From: Candidatus Omnitrophota bacterium
GTDB taxonomy: Bacteria; Omnitrophota; Gorgyraeia; JAUYCX01
Length of the DNA stretch: 64,000 nt
Assembly (NCBI GenBank): GCA_030692045.1
Contig: JAUYCX010000045.1
Coordinates: 62,001-126,000, forward strand
Direction of reading: 5' to 3'
Position numbers and translations under genes: made by a program. The notes beneath the pieces were generated by a model. It made no database searches and was not told the DNA's origin. It saw only the letters and a program-made list of their open reading frames with translations. Each line of letters begins with the position of its first letter. Within the stretch, counting starts at the first letter, position 1. Below are positions 8,742 through 18,106 of this stretch, piece by piece.

Positions 8742-9502
8742 ATTCCTCTTTCAGAGGTTTTTAAGAATTCCACTAAATGGCTAATCTCTTTAGTCTGAGG
8801 AAGTTCTTTCTCGATTCTTTCTAAGGCATGACCAATGGTTAGTCCTAAACGGAATAAAATTTTAAAGGCGTGTTTTAAATGAGTTATGCTATCATCTGCA
8901 ATGCCAGCGCGTTTTAAACCAATTAAATTCAAACCATAAACCTTTGTAGGATGGCCATCGCAGGTAGAATATGGAGGAATATCCTGCACTACCTTGGAAC
9001 AACCTCCCACAATTGAAATCTGACCCATCTTTACGAACTGATGAATGGCAACCAATCCTCCCACAACTGCCTTGTCTTCAATTGTTACATGACCGGCAAG
9101 GGTTCCGCAGTTGGCAATTATACAATCATTTCCTACAATACAATCGTGAGCGATGTGGCTATAAGCCATAAAGAGATTGTTGTCGCCTATTTGGGTTGTG
9201 CCGCCATCGCCTGTGCCAAGGTTCATCGTGACATATTCCCTGACGATATTATTCTTGCCGATTTTTAAAAAGCTTTTTTCTCCTTTATATTTTAAATCCT
9301 GCGGGATACTTCCTACAACCGCTCCAGTAAAAATATGACAATTATCAGCAATTGCGGTATTACCTTCGATAACACAGAATGCACCAATCTTAACACCTTT
9401 GCCAATAGTAACATTTGCTCCAATATTAGAATAGGAGCCTACCTCCACACTACTATCTAATTTGGCTTTAGGATGGATTATTGCAGATGGGTGTTGTTTC
9501 AT
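8732..9502 (-). CDS. lpxA: UDP-N-acetylglucosamine acyltransferase LpxA
   Basis: LpxA puts the first hydroxyacyl chain on UDP-GlcNAc in lipid A synthesis. The 256-aa protein has left-handed beta-helix hexapeptide repeats from residue 8 to about 180, the catalytic histidine in YSHIAHDCIVGN (about residue 117-120), GGLVAIHQFVKMG, and the C-terminal helical domain. A promoter lies directly upstream, and the -10 box is so close to the ATG that the mRNA may be leaderless; no Shine-Dalgarno is visible. Confidence 0.96.
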   Translation of the reverse strand: MKQHPSAIIHPKAKLDSSVEVGSYSNIGANVTIGKGVKIGAFCVIEGNTAIADNCHIFTGAVVGSIPQDLKYKGEKSFLKIGKNNIVREYVTMNLGTGDGGTTQIGDNNLFMAYSHIAHDCIVGNDCIIANCGTLAGHVTIEDKAVVGGLVAIHQFVKMGQISIVGGCSKVVQDIPPYSTCDGHPTKVYGLNLIGLKRAGIADDSITHLKHAFKILFRLGLTIGHALERIEKELPQTKEISHLVEFLKTSERGICR

Positions 9503-9511
9503 TGTAAAAAT

Positions 9512-9539
9512 ATTCTATCAAATAAACTGTGGGTGTCAA
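9512..9539 (-). promoter_or_regulatory. Promoter for lpxA, probably leaderless
   Basis: On the minus strand TTGACA (9534-9539) and TAGAAT (9512-9517) are 16 bp apart. Only 9 nt separate the -10 box from the ATG at 9502, so the predicted +1 falls about 3 nt before the start codon. Confidence 0.7.
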
Positions 9540-9580
9540 TTTTTTTGTTGAGGAATTGCGAAAGGATATTAAGGAATGGA

Positions 9581-10900
9581 TTACGATTCGCCAAGGGTAA
9601 ACATTAAGTCTGCTTCAGCCACAACCTTGCCAGCAACTAAGGCTTGTGTGTGAACCTGCCCGGTTTTGGAACGCAGTTTCACTACCTCCACCTCCAAAAC
9701 CAGCTGGTCACCCGGAATAACAGTCTTGCGGAACTTTATATTATTGGCGGCGATAAAATAGGCAATCTTTCCTTGATGCTCTTCTTGCGAAAGCATTAAA
9801 ACTCCGCCTACCTGCGCCATTGCCTCGATAATTAAAACACCAGGCATTACAGGGCGTTTAGGAAAATGGCCTTCAAAAAAACCATCGTTAATAGTTACAT
9901 TTTTAATACCCACAGCCCGTTTGCCGCCCTCTAAGGAAATAATTCTATCCACAAGCAAAAAGGGATAACGGTGAGGCAAAATCTGCATAATTTGAGAGAT
10001 ACCTAATTCCTTGGCTTCTTGCTTAAAGGTGTAGTTAGAACCCACCCCCCCTAATTCATACCTTGCCTTTTGCTCTGTAAGTTTTTTAATAAGTTTAATG
10101 TTTAAGGTATGCCCGCTCTTTATGGCTACAACATTCCCTTTCATCTGCATACCCAGAAGATACATATCTCCCACCAAATCCAAAACCTTATGACGCACAA
10201 ATTCATCGGGACTTCTCAATTGATTCTTTATTACACCATCATCTGTTACAACAAGGGTGTTATCATAACTTGCGCCCTTACCTAAACCAATTTTTTTTAA
10301 TTCCTCCACCTCATCCTGCAAAACAAATGTCCTAAATGATGAAATTTCTTTTTCAAAGGTTTCTGGATTTATTTCCAAACTTATATATTGGCTTCTTAAT
10401 ATAGGATGGTCATAATCAAGGGTATAAGAAATTTTAAAACTTGGGTGGGGAAAAACTGCCAAAAGCGAATCCTTTTCCGCAACCCAAACTGGTTCCTTGA
10501 CTAAAAAATATTTTCGAGGAGAATTTTGTTCTTCAATGCCGGCCTTTTTAATTACCTCGATAAACTCCAAACCACTTCCGTCTAATCCTGGCACCTCATT
10601 ATTGTTAATCTCTACAATTAAATTATCAATGCCTAAGCCTACCAGAACTGCCAAAAGATGCTCTACGGTATGAATTTCAAAGCCATCCTTGCCCAAAGAT
10701 GTACGACGGGGAATTCGATTCGCATCTAACACATTCAAAACATCGGCTTTAAGCCAAGGGCGTCCCTCTAAATCCACGCGCACAAAATTTATGCCTAAAT
10801 CTACAGGAGCTGGCTTAAAAGTAATCTTAACTGGATTGCCAGTATGTAAACCCACACCCTCTAAGGAAATCTCATGTTTAAGTGTGTGCTGAAGCTCCAT
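9581..10900 (-). CDS. lpxC-fabZ: LpxC-FabZ fusion: UDP-3-O-acyl-GlcNAc deacetylase / 3-hydroxyacyl-ACP dehydratase
   Basis: This 439-aa bifunctional protein carries the committed step of lipid A synthesis plus a fatty-acid dehydratase. The LpxC part (about 1-290) shows the zinc motif TVEHLLAVLVGLG (about residues 77-90), HKVLDLVGDMYLLG and SGHTLN. The FabZ part (about 296-439) has LPHRYPFLLVDRI and the catalytic GHFPKRPVMPGVLIIEAMAQ. The same fusion is known in Bacteroidetes and several uncultured phyla. It starts one base from the lpxD stop. Confidence 0.96.
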   Translation of the reverse strand: MELQHTLKHEISLEGVGLHTGNPVKITFKPAPVDLGINFVRVDLEGRPWLKADVLNVLDANRIPRRTSLGKDGFEIHTVEHLLAVLVGLGIDNLIVEINNNEVPGLDGSGLEFIEVIKKAGIEEQNSPRKYFLVKEPVWVAEKDSLLAVFPHPSFKISYTLDYDHPILRSQYISLEINPETFEKEISSFRTFVLQDEVEELKKIGLGKGASYDNTLVVTDDGVIKNQLRSPDEFVRHKVLDLVGDMYLLGMQMKGNVVAIKSGHTLNIKLIKKLTEQKARYELGGVGSNYTFKQEAKELGISQIMQILPHRYPFLLVDRIISLEGGKRAVGIKNVTINDGFFEGHFPKRPVMPGVLIIEAMAQVGGVLMLSQEEHQGKIAYFIAANNIKFRKTVIPGDQLVLEVEVVKLRSKTGQVHTQALVAGKVVAEADLMFTLGES

Positions 10901-11938
10901 TTATTTTCCCTTTATTTTAACCTCTAATTCTTCTATTCTTTTCTTTAAATCCTTAATGGTTTCAACCAAATCGGGTAGCCTCTGAACACAGGCATTTACC
11001 CGTTTTGCAGTCTCGTGAGGCTTGGCCGGATAACCAGAAACCTTTGTGTTGGCTGGCACAGATTTAGTTACGCCTGCCTGGGCAGCCACAACCGCTCCAT
11101 CACCTATTGTGATGTGTCCTACCAATCCTGCCTGACCAGCCAGAATTACGTTTTTTCCTATAACAGTACTCCCAGAAACTCCTGCCTGTGCCACAATAAT
11201 AGAATTTTCTCCCACAACTACATTGTGGGCTATCTGCACAAGATTATCAATTTTTGTGCCCTTACCAATTACTGTCTTGTCAAATCTTGCTCTGTCAATT
11301 GTTACATTAGCGCCAATCTCCACATCATCCTCAATTAAAACTGTACCAATCTGAGGAATTTTATGGTGCGCTCCCTTGACTGTAGCAAATCCAAAACCAT
11401 CAGAGCCAATAACAGAGCCGCTATGAATTATTACGCGATCCCCTATTGTAATTCTCTCCCTTATGGAAATATTTGGGTAAATTAAGCTGTCCTTGCCAAT
11501 TTTAGTGTGGTGGCCAATATAACATCCGCCGTAAATTATGGTTCGCTCTCCAATCTCTACGCCGTCTTCAATGATTACATATGGCCCAATTGAAATGTCC
11601 TTGCCTAATTTGACATCTCTCTCGATTATTGCTGTTTTATGAACCCCCTTGGTACGCTTTACATCATTAGGAGCGATTAACGCAACCATCTTGGCAAAAG
11701 CCCAAGAGGGATTTTCTGTGCGGATAATTGGCTTGGGCGCAGATTTGATATCACGAGAGGTAATTACTGCTGAAGCCTTTGTGTGTGCCATCAATGATAA
11801 ATATTTAGAGTTTACGATAAAGGTTAAGTCGCCATCCTTAGCCTCCTTTATACCACAAATACCAGTAATAACGGTCTCTTTATTACCGACGATATCACCC
11901 TCTATTAATTTTGCAACTTCTTCTAGAGTTTTTCGCAT
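10901..11938 (-). CDS. lpxD: UDP-3-O-(3-hydroxyacyl)glucosamine N-acyltransferase LpxD
   Basis: LpxD adds the second hydroxyacyl chain, to the amine made by LpxC. The 345-aa protein has an N-terminal uridine-binding domain (1-100), hexapeptide repeats (about 105-315) with the catalytic histidine in [15 protein letters not shown], and a short C-terminal coiled helix rich in Lys and Glu (about 320-345). It sits between skp and lpxC-fabZ, the common bamA-skp-lpxD order. Confidence 0.96.
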   Translation of the reverse strand: MRKTLEEVAKLIEGDIVGNKETVITGICGIKEAKDGDLTFIVNSKYLSLMAHTKASAVITSRDIKSAPKPIIRTENPSWAFAKMVALIAPNDVKRTKGVHKTAIIERDVKLGKDISIGPYVIIEDGVEIGERTIIYGGCYIGHHTKIGKDSLIYPNISIRERITIGDRVIIHSGSVIGSDGFGFATVKGAHHKIPQIGTVLIEDDVEIGANVTIDRARFDKTVIGKGTKIDNLVQIAHNVVVGENSIIVAQAGVSGSTVIGKNVILAGQAGLVGHITIGDGAVVAAQAGVTKSVPANTKVSGYPAKPHETAKRVNACVQRLPDLVETIKDLKKRIEELEVKIKGK

Positions 11939-11940
11939 TT

Positions 11941-12465
11941 TTATTTCTTCTTTGTACCAGGATACTTTTCGTTTATTATTTTAATCAAGGCCCCCGTAAT
12001 ATCAAATTTTGGGTCAGAATAAAGCAGTATTCGGTCATTAAAAATCAGGGTGTAGCCCTCTTTTTTGGCATAATCACTTATTGCTTTCTCAATCTCCTTT
12101 AAAACTTCTTTAAGCAATTCGTCGCGCTGTTTTCTTAAATCTGTTTGCGCAGCACGGTCAAACTCTTGGAGGGTTCTCATTTTATCATCAACCTGGACTT
12201 GTAATTTTTCTTTCTCTTTATCATTGGCAAGAGATAACTTCTGCTGAAGGTCTTTAATCTCCTGAAGCTTCTTTGACCTCTCGTCCTCTTTGACCTTCTG
12301 TTTATCGCCAAGCATAATATCATAATCCTTAGTTTTTTGATACTCATCAAATAAACGGCTTAAATCAACATAGGCAAACTTATTTGCCGCTTCCTGAGCA
12401 GGTAAACTCGTAGCCAAAAAAATAGAAAATAAAACCGTGGTAAATAAAATTTTAAAAGACTTCAC
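11941..12465 (-). CDS. skp: Periplasmic chaperone Skp/OmpH
   Basis: Skp holds unfolded outer-membrane proteins in the periplasm on their way to the Bam complex. The 174-aa protein has a signal peptide (about residues 1-23, [20 protein letters not shown]), then [19 protein letters not shown], a long charged coiled coil (about 50-125), and a C-terminal beta region. The start codon is GTG with GGAG 8-10 nt upstream. Repeat copy A separates it from bamA. Confidence 0.92.
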   Translation of the reverse strand: MKSFKILFTTVLFSIFLATSLPAQEAANKFAYVDLSRLFDEYQKTKDYDIMLGDKQKVKEDERSKKLQEIKDLQQKLSLANDKEKEKLQVQVDDKMRTLQEFDRAAQTDLRKQRDELLKEVLKEIEKAISDYAKKEGYTLIFNDRILLYSDPKFDITGALIKIINEKYPGTKKK

Positions 12466-12483
12466 TTGCTGTCTCCTTTCTTT

Positions 12484-12715
12484 AATGAGCGCTTGACTTA
12501 TGGAACCTTAGTGACATAAGTCAATTGCGCGAATTAAACCCCTACACCAATTTTTGAGAAAGCACTTAATTCCAAATCTTAGAAATTTCTCTCAACATAT
12601 CCCTTATTTTGCCTTCCTGCACCTTTACAAAAATTGGTGTGGGGTTAAGTTCGGACTTATAACTTATGTCGTCCGCCAAGTTTTGTGGCGGACTCCATAA
12701 GTTATGTCCTCACTT
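12484..12715 (-). repeat. Intercistronic structured repeat, copy A
   Basis: This copy fills the gap between the bamA stop and the skp Shine-Dalgarno. Hairpin 1 pairs GACTTATG/CATAAGTC (12495-12502/12515-12522). The core is a perfect 13-bp inverted repeat ACACCAATTTTTG/CAAAAATTGGTGT (12544-12556/12628-12640). Hairpin 2 pairs AACTTATG/CATAAGTT (12661-12668/12696-12703) around GTCCGCC/GGCGGAC (12671-12677/12687-12693). The termini are AAGTGA at the bamA stop and TCATTA before the skp SD, forming a short terminal inverted repeat. Confidence 0.88.
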
Positions 12716-15047
12716 AAAACCCATGGCTCATACTGAAATAAAACTTTCCCTCCTTGGACCTTGTCTCTTCCCCGGGTTGCTTATTCAGAGGAAAACCATA
12801 ATCCAAGCGAACTGGACCAATAGGTGTCTTTAATCTTAAACCTAATCCGTAACCAGATTTATAACCGCCATTACCAATATCGCTTACCCTTGACCAAACA
12901 TTGCCTGAGTCAAAAAATCCGGCAACCCTTATATATTCTACCAAAGGAAATGTATACTCAATATTTCCCACTAACATCGATTTACCTCCAATGGGGTCTT
13001 TTGTCGAGGGATCTAAGGGACCAACCTTTCTTTCCTCATAACCCCTTATGGTATATGCGCCACCTGAGAAAAATCTTTCATAGATAGGCACCTCTTCTGA
13101 ATTACCAAAGGCATCTACAATTCCTGCGCGTAACCTAAGTTCCAACACTGAATTAAGAATGCTGGGAATATCCAAACTGCCCTTTCCAGATAACCGGGTA
13201 AAATCTTTATCGCCAGAAAACGGCCCGCCGGCAATCTCAGCTAATCCGCTTAAGAGTAGGCCCTTTGTAGGGTCAAAAATATTATCCCGGCTATCTTGGG
13301 TTAAACCAAAACCCAGCCTACTTATTGTATTCTTGCCTCTTTCTTTTTTTAACTCGTTGGACGCCTCATCAATAATATTTGAAATGTTAATTTCCTCTAA
13401 GGTGTATTTTAAATCAGCGTGCAAATACTCTGATAAATCCTTGCCTAAGCGCAAATCCCCGCCTATTCTTCTTTCATCATAACCGTATCCCACATCACTC
13501 TCTCTTTTATGCTGGGTTCTATAAGCGTCTATGCCAAAAGATAGCGGGTTATCAAAAATCCAGGGCTCAGTAAAGCTTAAAAACATATTTTGTCTTACTG
13601 TTCCGATTTCTGCATGGACTTTTAAATCCTGGCCAGCCCCGGTAAATGTAGGAAAATTAAATAAATCAAAGTTCTTCTGTTCTATCTCTACAAATCCTAC
13701 GACTTGCTCCACAGAGCTATAACCGCCGCCAAAAGAAAACTCTCCTGTCTTGGCCTCCTTAACCTCTACCACTAAATCCTTCTTATTTTCTTGGCTGCCG
13801 GGTTCAATATCATAACTAACCTCTTCAAAGTAACCCAAATTGCGTAGTCGCTCTTTGCTGCGGCGTAACGTCACGCCATCAAATTTATCGCCAGGGAAAA
13901 TCCTCAATTCGCGCCTTATAACCTTATCCCTTGTCTTGATATTACCCCTAATTTTGATTCTATCTACATAAGCTTCCTTTCCCTCTTTAATATTGAAGGT
14001 TATATTTACCTTGCTTGTGTGTGGGTCTAAAGATGTGGTTTCAATTGCCTGGGCAAAAATATAGCCTTTATCAACATATAAGGATTGTATATTCGATTTA
14101 TCCACTTCCACGCGCTCATTGCTAAAAGCTTTTTCTGGCAAACTCTCTTTAATTACCTTTAAAATTTCCTGTTTAGAAAAAACAGTGTTTCCTTGGATAT
14201 TCACGCTTCCCACAAGGTATTTCTTGCCCTCATCTAAAGAAATCGTAACAATTACACCGCCCTTCTTAACATCTTCTTTTGTAAAGATTACCTTAACATC
14301 CAAGAAACCCTCACGCTGGTAAAAGGACTTTATCTTTTCCATATCCTCTTCTAAAACATCCTCTTTGAAAAAACCAGAATTAAATAGCCATTTGTTGCGG
14401 CTTTTGATTAACTTTATTATCCTTTTAGAAGAAAAGGCCTGGCTACCTTTTACCTTTATTCTCTTTATAAACTGGCGGCTTCCTTCATCAATATTAAAGT
14501 GTAGCTTTGCTTTATTTGTCTTTGCGTCGATATCTGTCGTATAATTTGCACTAGCTAAAGAAAATCCCTTTTGTTGATACAGGAATTCAATCTCTTTTAT
14601 GTCTTCGCCAAGAGTTTTTTCATCCAAAAATGCGCCCTCTTTCGATTTTAAATTCTTGCGCAATTGCATTTCTGGAATTTTTTTGGTGCGGCTAAAACTT
14701 ATCTTTTCAATTATGGCTTTTTCAGTTAAATAAAATATGACCCTAAAACCCCCGGCATAATCTTGCCGGTCTACACTTACATCTGAGAAATAACCGCTGT
14801 TATAGAGCCTTTTTAAATCGTCGCTAATAATATTCTGCAGATACTCCTGGCCAACCCTGGTTTTTATCTTGGAGAGTATAACTTCATCGCTTATGGTTTT
14901 ATTGCCCTTTATTTGGATGGCCTTGACAATTTTTGGCTGCTCAACTAAAGATTCCAAAGGAGGTGTTTCTAAATTTTCGGCATAAAGGAAGGGTAAAATG
15001 GCAAAAAACAAAAAAGCGCACAGCAAAAGTAGACAAAATTTTTTCAT
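12714..15047 (-). CDS. bamA: Outer membrane assembly factor BamA (Omp85)
   Basis: BamA folds and inserts beta-barrel proteins into the outer membrane. After a signal peptide (LLLLCAFLFFAILPFLYA) come five POTRA domains (about 40-420) and a C-terminal 16-strand barrel with the conserved RGYEERKVGPLD motif and a terminal Phe. I chose ATG 15047, which begins directly with the signal peptide and sits 9 nt after a consensus -10 box. An in-frame ATG at 15089 overlaps the dnaB stop and would add 14 residues before the signal peptide. The stop TAA lies at the boundary of repeat copy A. Confidence 0.95.
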   Translation of the reverse strand: MKKFCLLLLCAFLFFAILPFLYAENLETPPLESLVEQPKIVKAIQIKGNKTISDEVILSKIKTRVGQEYLQNIISDDLKRLYNSGYFSDVSVDRQDYAGGFRVIFYLTEKAIIEKISFSRTKKIPEMQLRKNLKSKEGAFLDEKTLGEDIKEIEFLYQQKGFSLASANYTTDIDAKTNKAKLHFNIDEGSRQFIKRIKVKGSQAFSSKRIIKLIKSRNKWLFNSGFFKEDVLEEDMEKIKSFYQREGFLDVKVIFTKEDVKKGGVIVTISLDEGKKYLVGSVNIQGNTVFSKQEILKVIKESLPEKAFSNERVEVDKSNIQSLYVDKGYIFAQAIETTSLDPHTSKVNITFNIKEGKEAYVDRIKIRGNIKTRDKVIRRELRIFPGDKFDGVTLRRSKERLRNLGYFEEVSYDIEPGSQENKKDLVVEVKEAKTGEFSFGGGYSSVEQVVGFVEIEQKNFDLFNFPTFTGAGQDLKVHAEIGTVRQNMFLSFTEPWIFDNPLSFGIDAYRTQHKRESDVGYGYDERRIGGDLRLGKDLSEYLHADLKYTLEEINISNIIDEASNELKKERGKNTISRLGFGLTQDSRDNIFDPTKGLLLSGLAEIAGGPFSGDKDFTRLSGKGSLDIPSILNSVLELRLRAGIVDAFGNSEEVPIYERFFSGGAYTIRGYEERKVGPLDPSTKDPIGGKSMLVGNIEYTFPLVEYIRVAGFFDSGNVWSRVSDIGNGGYKSGYGLGLRLKTPIGPVRLDYGFPLNKQPGEETRSKEGKFYFSMSHGF

Positions 15048-15056
15048 AATTAAATT

Positions 15057-15085
15057 ATTATACGGGAAATCAAAATCAATGTCAA
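15057..15085 (-). promoter_or_regulatory. Consensus promoter for bamA, probably leaderless
   Basis: On the minus strand TTGACA (15080-15085) and TATAAT (15057-15062) are both perfect and 17 bp apart. Predicted +1 is near 15050, about 3 nt before the ATG at 15047. The promoter starts at the dnaB stop codon. Confidence 0.82.
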
Positions 15086-16417
15086 TCATTCTGTACGGGA
15101 CAAATTTTCAAAACGCATATATTCTTTTACAAAGGCTAATTTTATAGAGCCAACAGGACCGTTTCTTTGCTTGGCAATGATTACCTCGGCAACCCCCTTA
15201 TTTTCTTCTGTAGGGTAATAATATTCCTCCCGCAATAATAAAACCACCACATCCGCATCCTGTTCAATGGCACCCGATTCCCTTAAATCTGACAGCTGTG
15301 GACGATGGTCTTGCCTGGACTCAACTGCTCGTGATAATTGGCTTATGGCGATTATGGGAATATTTAATTCTCTTGACAATGCCTTTAGAGAGCGGGAAAT
15401 CTCTGAAATCTCTTGTTGGCGGTTTTCTGATTTTGCAAAGCCACGCATCAACTGCAGATAGTCCACAACAACAAGCTTTATATCGTGATGTGACTTTAAA
15501 CGCCTTGCCTTGGCACGCAGCTCCAAAGAAGAAATTGCTGGTGAATCATCAATAAATATCGGCGCCTCTGATAATTTTCCTGCCGCAGAGGTAAGTCTGG
15601 GCCAATCAGAAGGTGATAGAAATCCGGATCTTACCTTGTGGGTATCTACCCTGGCATGGGAACACAAAAGCCGCTGAACGAGTTGCTCCTTAGACATCTC
15701 CAAACTAAAAAATCCCACAGGAATTTTTTCTACCACCCCTGCATATTCAGCTATAGAAATGGCTAAAGCGCTCTTACCCATAGATGGCCTTCCGGCAATT
15801 ACAATCAAATCAGAATTCTGTAAGCCTGCTGTTTGACGGTCAAAATCCAAAAAACCTGTGGCAATGCCTGTAACATGAGCCTTTCTTTGATAGAGTTTAT
15901 CTATTGTCTCAATACTGTCTTTTATAATCTCCTTCAAAGGAATATATCCGCCCTCAATCTTGCGATCAGAGATTTCAAAAATCAATTTTTCTGCACGGTC
16001 AAGCAGTTCATCCACATTGCCGTGCATACCATAGCTTTCTGAAACAATTTGCGTGGCATTACTTATCAAAAGTCTTAGAATTGACTTCTCTTTAACAATA
16101 TGCGCATAATGTTGAACATTGGCAGAGGTGGGAACCGTCTCTGTAAGAGCGGTTAAATATGACATACCGCCCACATCCTCTAAGAGGTTATTCCTTTTTA
16201 ACTCATCTGAGATGGTAATTAAATCTACGCTTCTTTGATTATTATAAAGATTTAAAATTGCAGAAAAGATTTTATTATGGGCGCCTTTATAAAAACAACT
16301 TTCATCGATTAGCTCCAGGGCTTGTGAGATTGCTTCTTCATCGATGAGCATTGAGCCCAAAACTGCCATTTCTGCTTCTAAATTTTGTGGTGGGAGTTTT
16401 ATCTCTTCGTTACCCAT
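15086..16417 (-). CDS. dnaB: Replicative DNA helicase DnaB
   Basis: DnaB unwinds DNA at the replication fork. The 443-aa protein has the N-terminal domain beginning LPPQNLEAEMAVLGSMLID, Walker A GRPSMGKSAL (about residues 207-216), Walker B KLVVVDYLQLM, the motif SQLSRAVESRQDHRPQLSDLRESG (given here in outline) and the terminal arginine-finger block KQRNGPVG. No intein is present. It overlaps rplI by 19 bp, the usual rpsR-rplI-dnaB arrangement. Confidence 0.97.
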   Translation of the reverse strand: MGNEEIKLPPQNLEAEMAVLGSMLIDEEAISQALELIDESCFYKGAHNKIFSAILNLYNNQRSVDLITISDELKRNNLLEDVGGMSYLTALTETVPTSANVQHYAHIVKEKSILRLLISNATQIVSESYGMHGNVDELLDRAEKLIFEISDRKIEGGYIPLKEIIKDSIETIDKLYQRKAHVTGIATGFLDFDRQTAGLQNSDLIVIAGRPSMGKSALAISIAEYAGVVEKIPVGFFSLEMSKEQLVQRLLCSHARVDTHKVRSGFLSPSDWPRLTSAAGKLSEAPIFIDDSPAISSLELRAKARRLKSHHDIKLVVVDYLQLMRGFAKSENRQQEISEISRSLKALSRELNIPIIAISQLSRAVESRQDHRPQLSDLRESGAIEQDADVVVLLLREEYYYPTEENKGVAEVIIAKQRNGPVGSIKLAFVKEYMRFENLSRTE

Positions 16418-16845
16418 AGCCTTATTTTGGTAGTAACCTCGGGGTGAAGCCTAACTTCTACATCAAAAATTCCCAAATCCTCAATTGGCCCTTCTAAGAT
16501 AACATTGCTTTTATCAATTTTGAAACCTTCTACCTCTAAAGCCTTGGCGATATCTATCTCTGTTACAGCACCATAAAGCTTATCTTTCTCATTTACCTCA
16601 ACAGCTACGGTGCAAGAAATACCCTTTAACTTTTCAGCCAATTCTTGTGCAGTTTTTTTCTCCTTTTCTGCAAGTTGAGCCTTTAGGCGTTTTTCGTGTT
16701 CAATTCTTTTTAAGTTTTCTTGAGTGGCGATAACTGCAAGACGACGCGGTATTAAAAAATTTCTGGCAAAGCCATCGTTTACCTTGACAACCTCTCCAGA
16801 CTTGCCTAATTCCTTAACATCCTTTCTCAATATTACTTCTTGCAT
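16399..16845 (-). CDS. rplI: Ribosomal protein bL9
   Basis: This 148-aa protein is bL9 of the large subunit. The N-terminal domain contains VILRKDVKELGKSGEVVKV and the signature GFARNFLIPRRLA, followed by a long connecting helix (about 45-75) and the C-terminal domain ending in KIRLWV. It follows rpsR with a 14-bp gap and overlaps dnaB. Confidence 0.97.
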   Translation of the reverse strand: MQEVILRKDVKELGKSGEVVKVNDGFARNFLIPRRLAVIATQENLKRIEHEKRLKAQLAEKEKKTAQELAEKLKGISCTVAVEVNEKDKLYGAVTEIDIAKALEVEGFKIDKSNVILEGPIEDLGIFDVEVRLHPEVTTKIRLWVTKR

Positions 16846-16859
16846 CTTATCCTCTTTGT

Positions 16860-17153
16860 TTAAACAAGCGCTAAGATTCTAGCGCGTTTAATGGCATGAC
16901 TTATTTTCCTTTGATGCCTTGCGCAGTTGCCAGAAATCCTGCGAGAGAGAATTTTCTTGCGTTCAGTTATAAATTTAGATAAACGCGTTATATCTTTATA
17001 GTCAATTACCTCAACCTTATCTTGACAAAACCTGCAAAATTTTTTTCTTATCTCCCGAGGAAAAAGATCTCTCTCCCTCGAATCTCGGCTAGTCGCCCTT
17101 CTACTAAACGCTGTCTTCTTGGCTATCTTTCTCTCCAATTTTTCCCTCCTCAT
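16860..17153 (-). CDS. rpsR: Ribosomal protein bS18
   Basis: This 97-aa protein is bS18, with the core [16 protein letters not shown] and the C-terminal block [20 protein letters not shown]. The cysteine pairs and the terminal RILALV are typical. The annotated ATG at 17153 has no good Shine-Dalgarno and lies inside ssb. A TTG at 17138 in the same frame is preceded by AGGAGG with a 6-nt spacer and would shorten the protein by five residues; it is a strong alternative start. Confidence 0.95.
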   Translation of the reverse strand: MRREKLERKIAKKTAFSRRATSRDSRERDLFPREIRKKFCRFCQDKVEVIDYKDITRLSKFITERKKILSRRISGNCARHQRKISHAIKRARILALV

Positions 17154-17571
17154 TCCAACTTAAATCTTCACTTAAATCCGGTTTATTTTTTTCTATCGAA
17201 GCGCCAGCTTGCGGTTCAATGGAAGCCTCTTTTTCTGCCTTGCCAAACCCCAAAAACTGAATGCGCTCAGCCTTAACATCAAGAACATTTCTTTTTTGGC
17301 CGTCACTGGTTTCCCAGGAGCGCGATTGAAGCCGCCCCTCTATAAAAACAGGCCTTCCCTTTTGTAAATATTGGTTGCAAACCTCTGCCTGTTTATCCCA
17401 AGCAGTTACCGTAACGAAACAAGTTTCTTCTTTAAGCTCTGAATTTTTGTCCTTATAACGCCTGTTAACAGCCAGCCTTAAATTTACAACCGCCAAACCA
17501 GAAGGTGTATAGCGTAATTCTGGGTCGCGAGTTAAATTTCCAATCAAAAAAACCTTATTTAAGCTTGCCAT
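17104..17571 (-). CDS. ssb: Single-stranded DNA-binding protein SSB
   Basis: SSB coats single-stranded DNA during replication and repair. The OB-fold (residues 1-105) begins [20 protein letters not shown] and includes [15 protein letters not shown] and [16 protein letters not shown]. The tail (about 110-155) is acidic and disordered but ends EKDSQEDSV and lacks the usual DDIPF-type tip that recruits partner proteins. The last 50 bp overlap rpsR. The SD AAAGGAGG directly abuts repeat copy B. Confidence 0.94.
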   Translation of the reverse strand: MASLNKVFLIGNLTRDPELRYTPSGLAVVNLRLAVNRRYKDKNSELKEETCFVTVTAWDKQAEVCNQYLQKGRPVFIEGRLQSRSWETSDGQKRNVLDVKAERIQFLGFGKAEKEASIEPQAGASIEKNKPDLSEDLSWNEEGKIGEKDSQEDSV

Positions 17572-17585
17572 CTGTTACCTCCTTT

Positions 17586-17812
17586 AATGAACAGACAATT
17601 TACGGAGTTCGAAGGACGACGTAAATTGTAGGTCGAAGACCGCCTGTGAATTAAATCCAGCACTAATTTTTGAAAGAGCACTTATAAGAGATGTTGGGGT
17701 TTATTAACAATACACCCTAAATCCTTAAAACGCACTATTACAAAAATTAGTGCTGGGTCAAATTCAGACAGCAATTTATGTTCACTACGTTCCATAAATT
17801 GCGTCTTCATTT
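17586..17812 (-). repeat. Intercistronic structured repeat, copy B
   Basis: This copy fills the gap between the rpsF stop and the ssb Shine-Dalgarno. Hairpin 1 pairs ACAATTTAC/GTAAATTGT (17595-17603/17621-17629). The core is a perfect 16-bp inverted repeat CCAGCACTAATTTTTG/CAAAAATTAGTGCTGG (17657-17672/17741-17756). Hairpin 2 pairs CAATTTATG/CATAAATTG (17772-17780/17793-17801). The terminus TCATTT holds the rpsF TGA stop (17807-17809); the other terminus leads straight into AAAGGAGG. Confidence 0.88.
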
Positions 17813-18094
17813 GACCTTCGTAATCATAATCCTTAAAACTGCCTCATTTAATCTAAATGTCTGTTTTAACTTTTGAATTGCATTCGGGATAATATTAAAC
17901 TGAATTAGATAATACAACCCTTCCCTTTGCCTTTTAATTGGAAAGGTTAAACGAGACTTCGACAACCACGCTTGTTGATTAATAATCTGGCCTGAATTTT
18001 TAATAATTGTATCTTGAAACTGTTTAAATAGTTCTTCTTTTTCTGTTTCCTTTAAATCTACTCTGGTGATAATCATTATTTCGTATTTATTCAT
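17807..18094 (-). CDS. rpsF: Ribosomal protein bS6
   Basis: This 95-aa protein is bS6, the small-subunit partner of bS18. It begins NKYEIMIITRVDLKETEKEE and contains the beta strands KSRLTFPIKRQREGLYYLIQFNI typical of the family. It is the first gene of rpsF-ssb-rpsR-rplI, but a 235-bp repeat separates it from ssb. Confidence 0.96.
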   Translation of the reverse strand: MNKYEIMIITRVDLKETEKEELFKQFQDTIIKNSGQIINQQAWLSKSRLTFPIKRQREGLYYLIQFNIIPNAIQKLKQTFRLNEAVLRIMITKVK

Positions 18095-18106
18095 ATCTTA
18101 GCCTTT

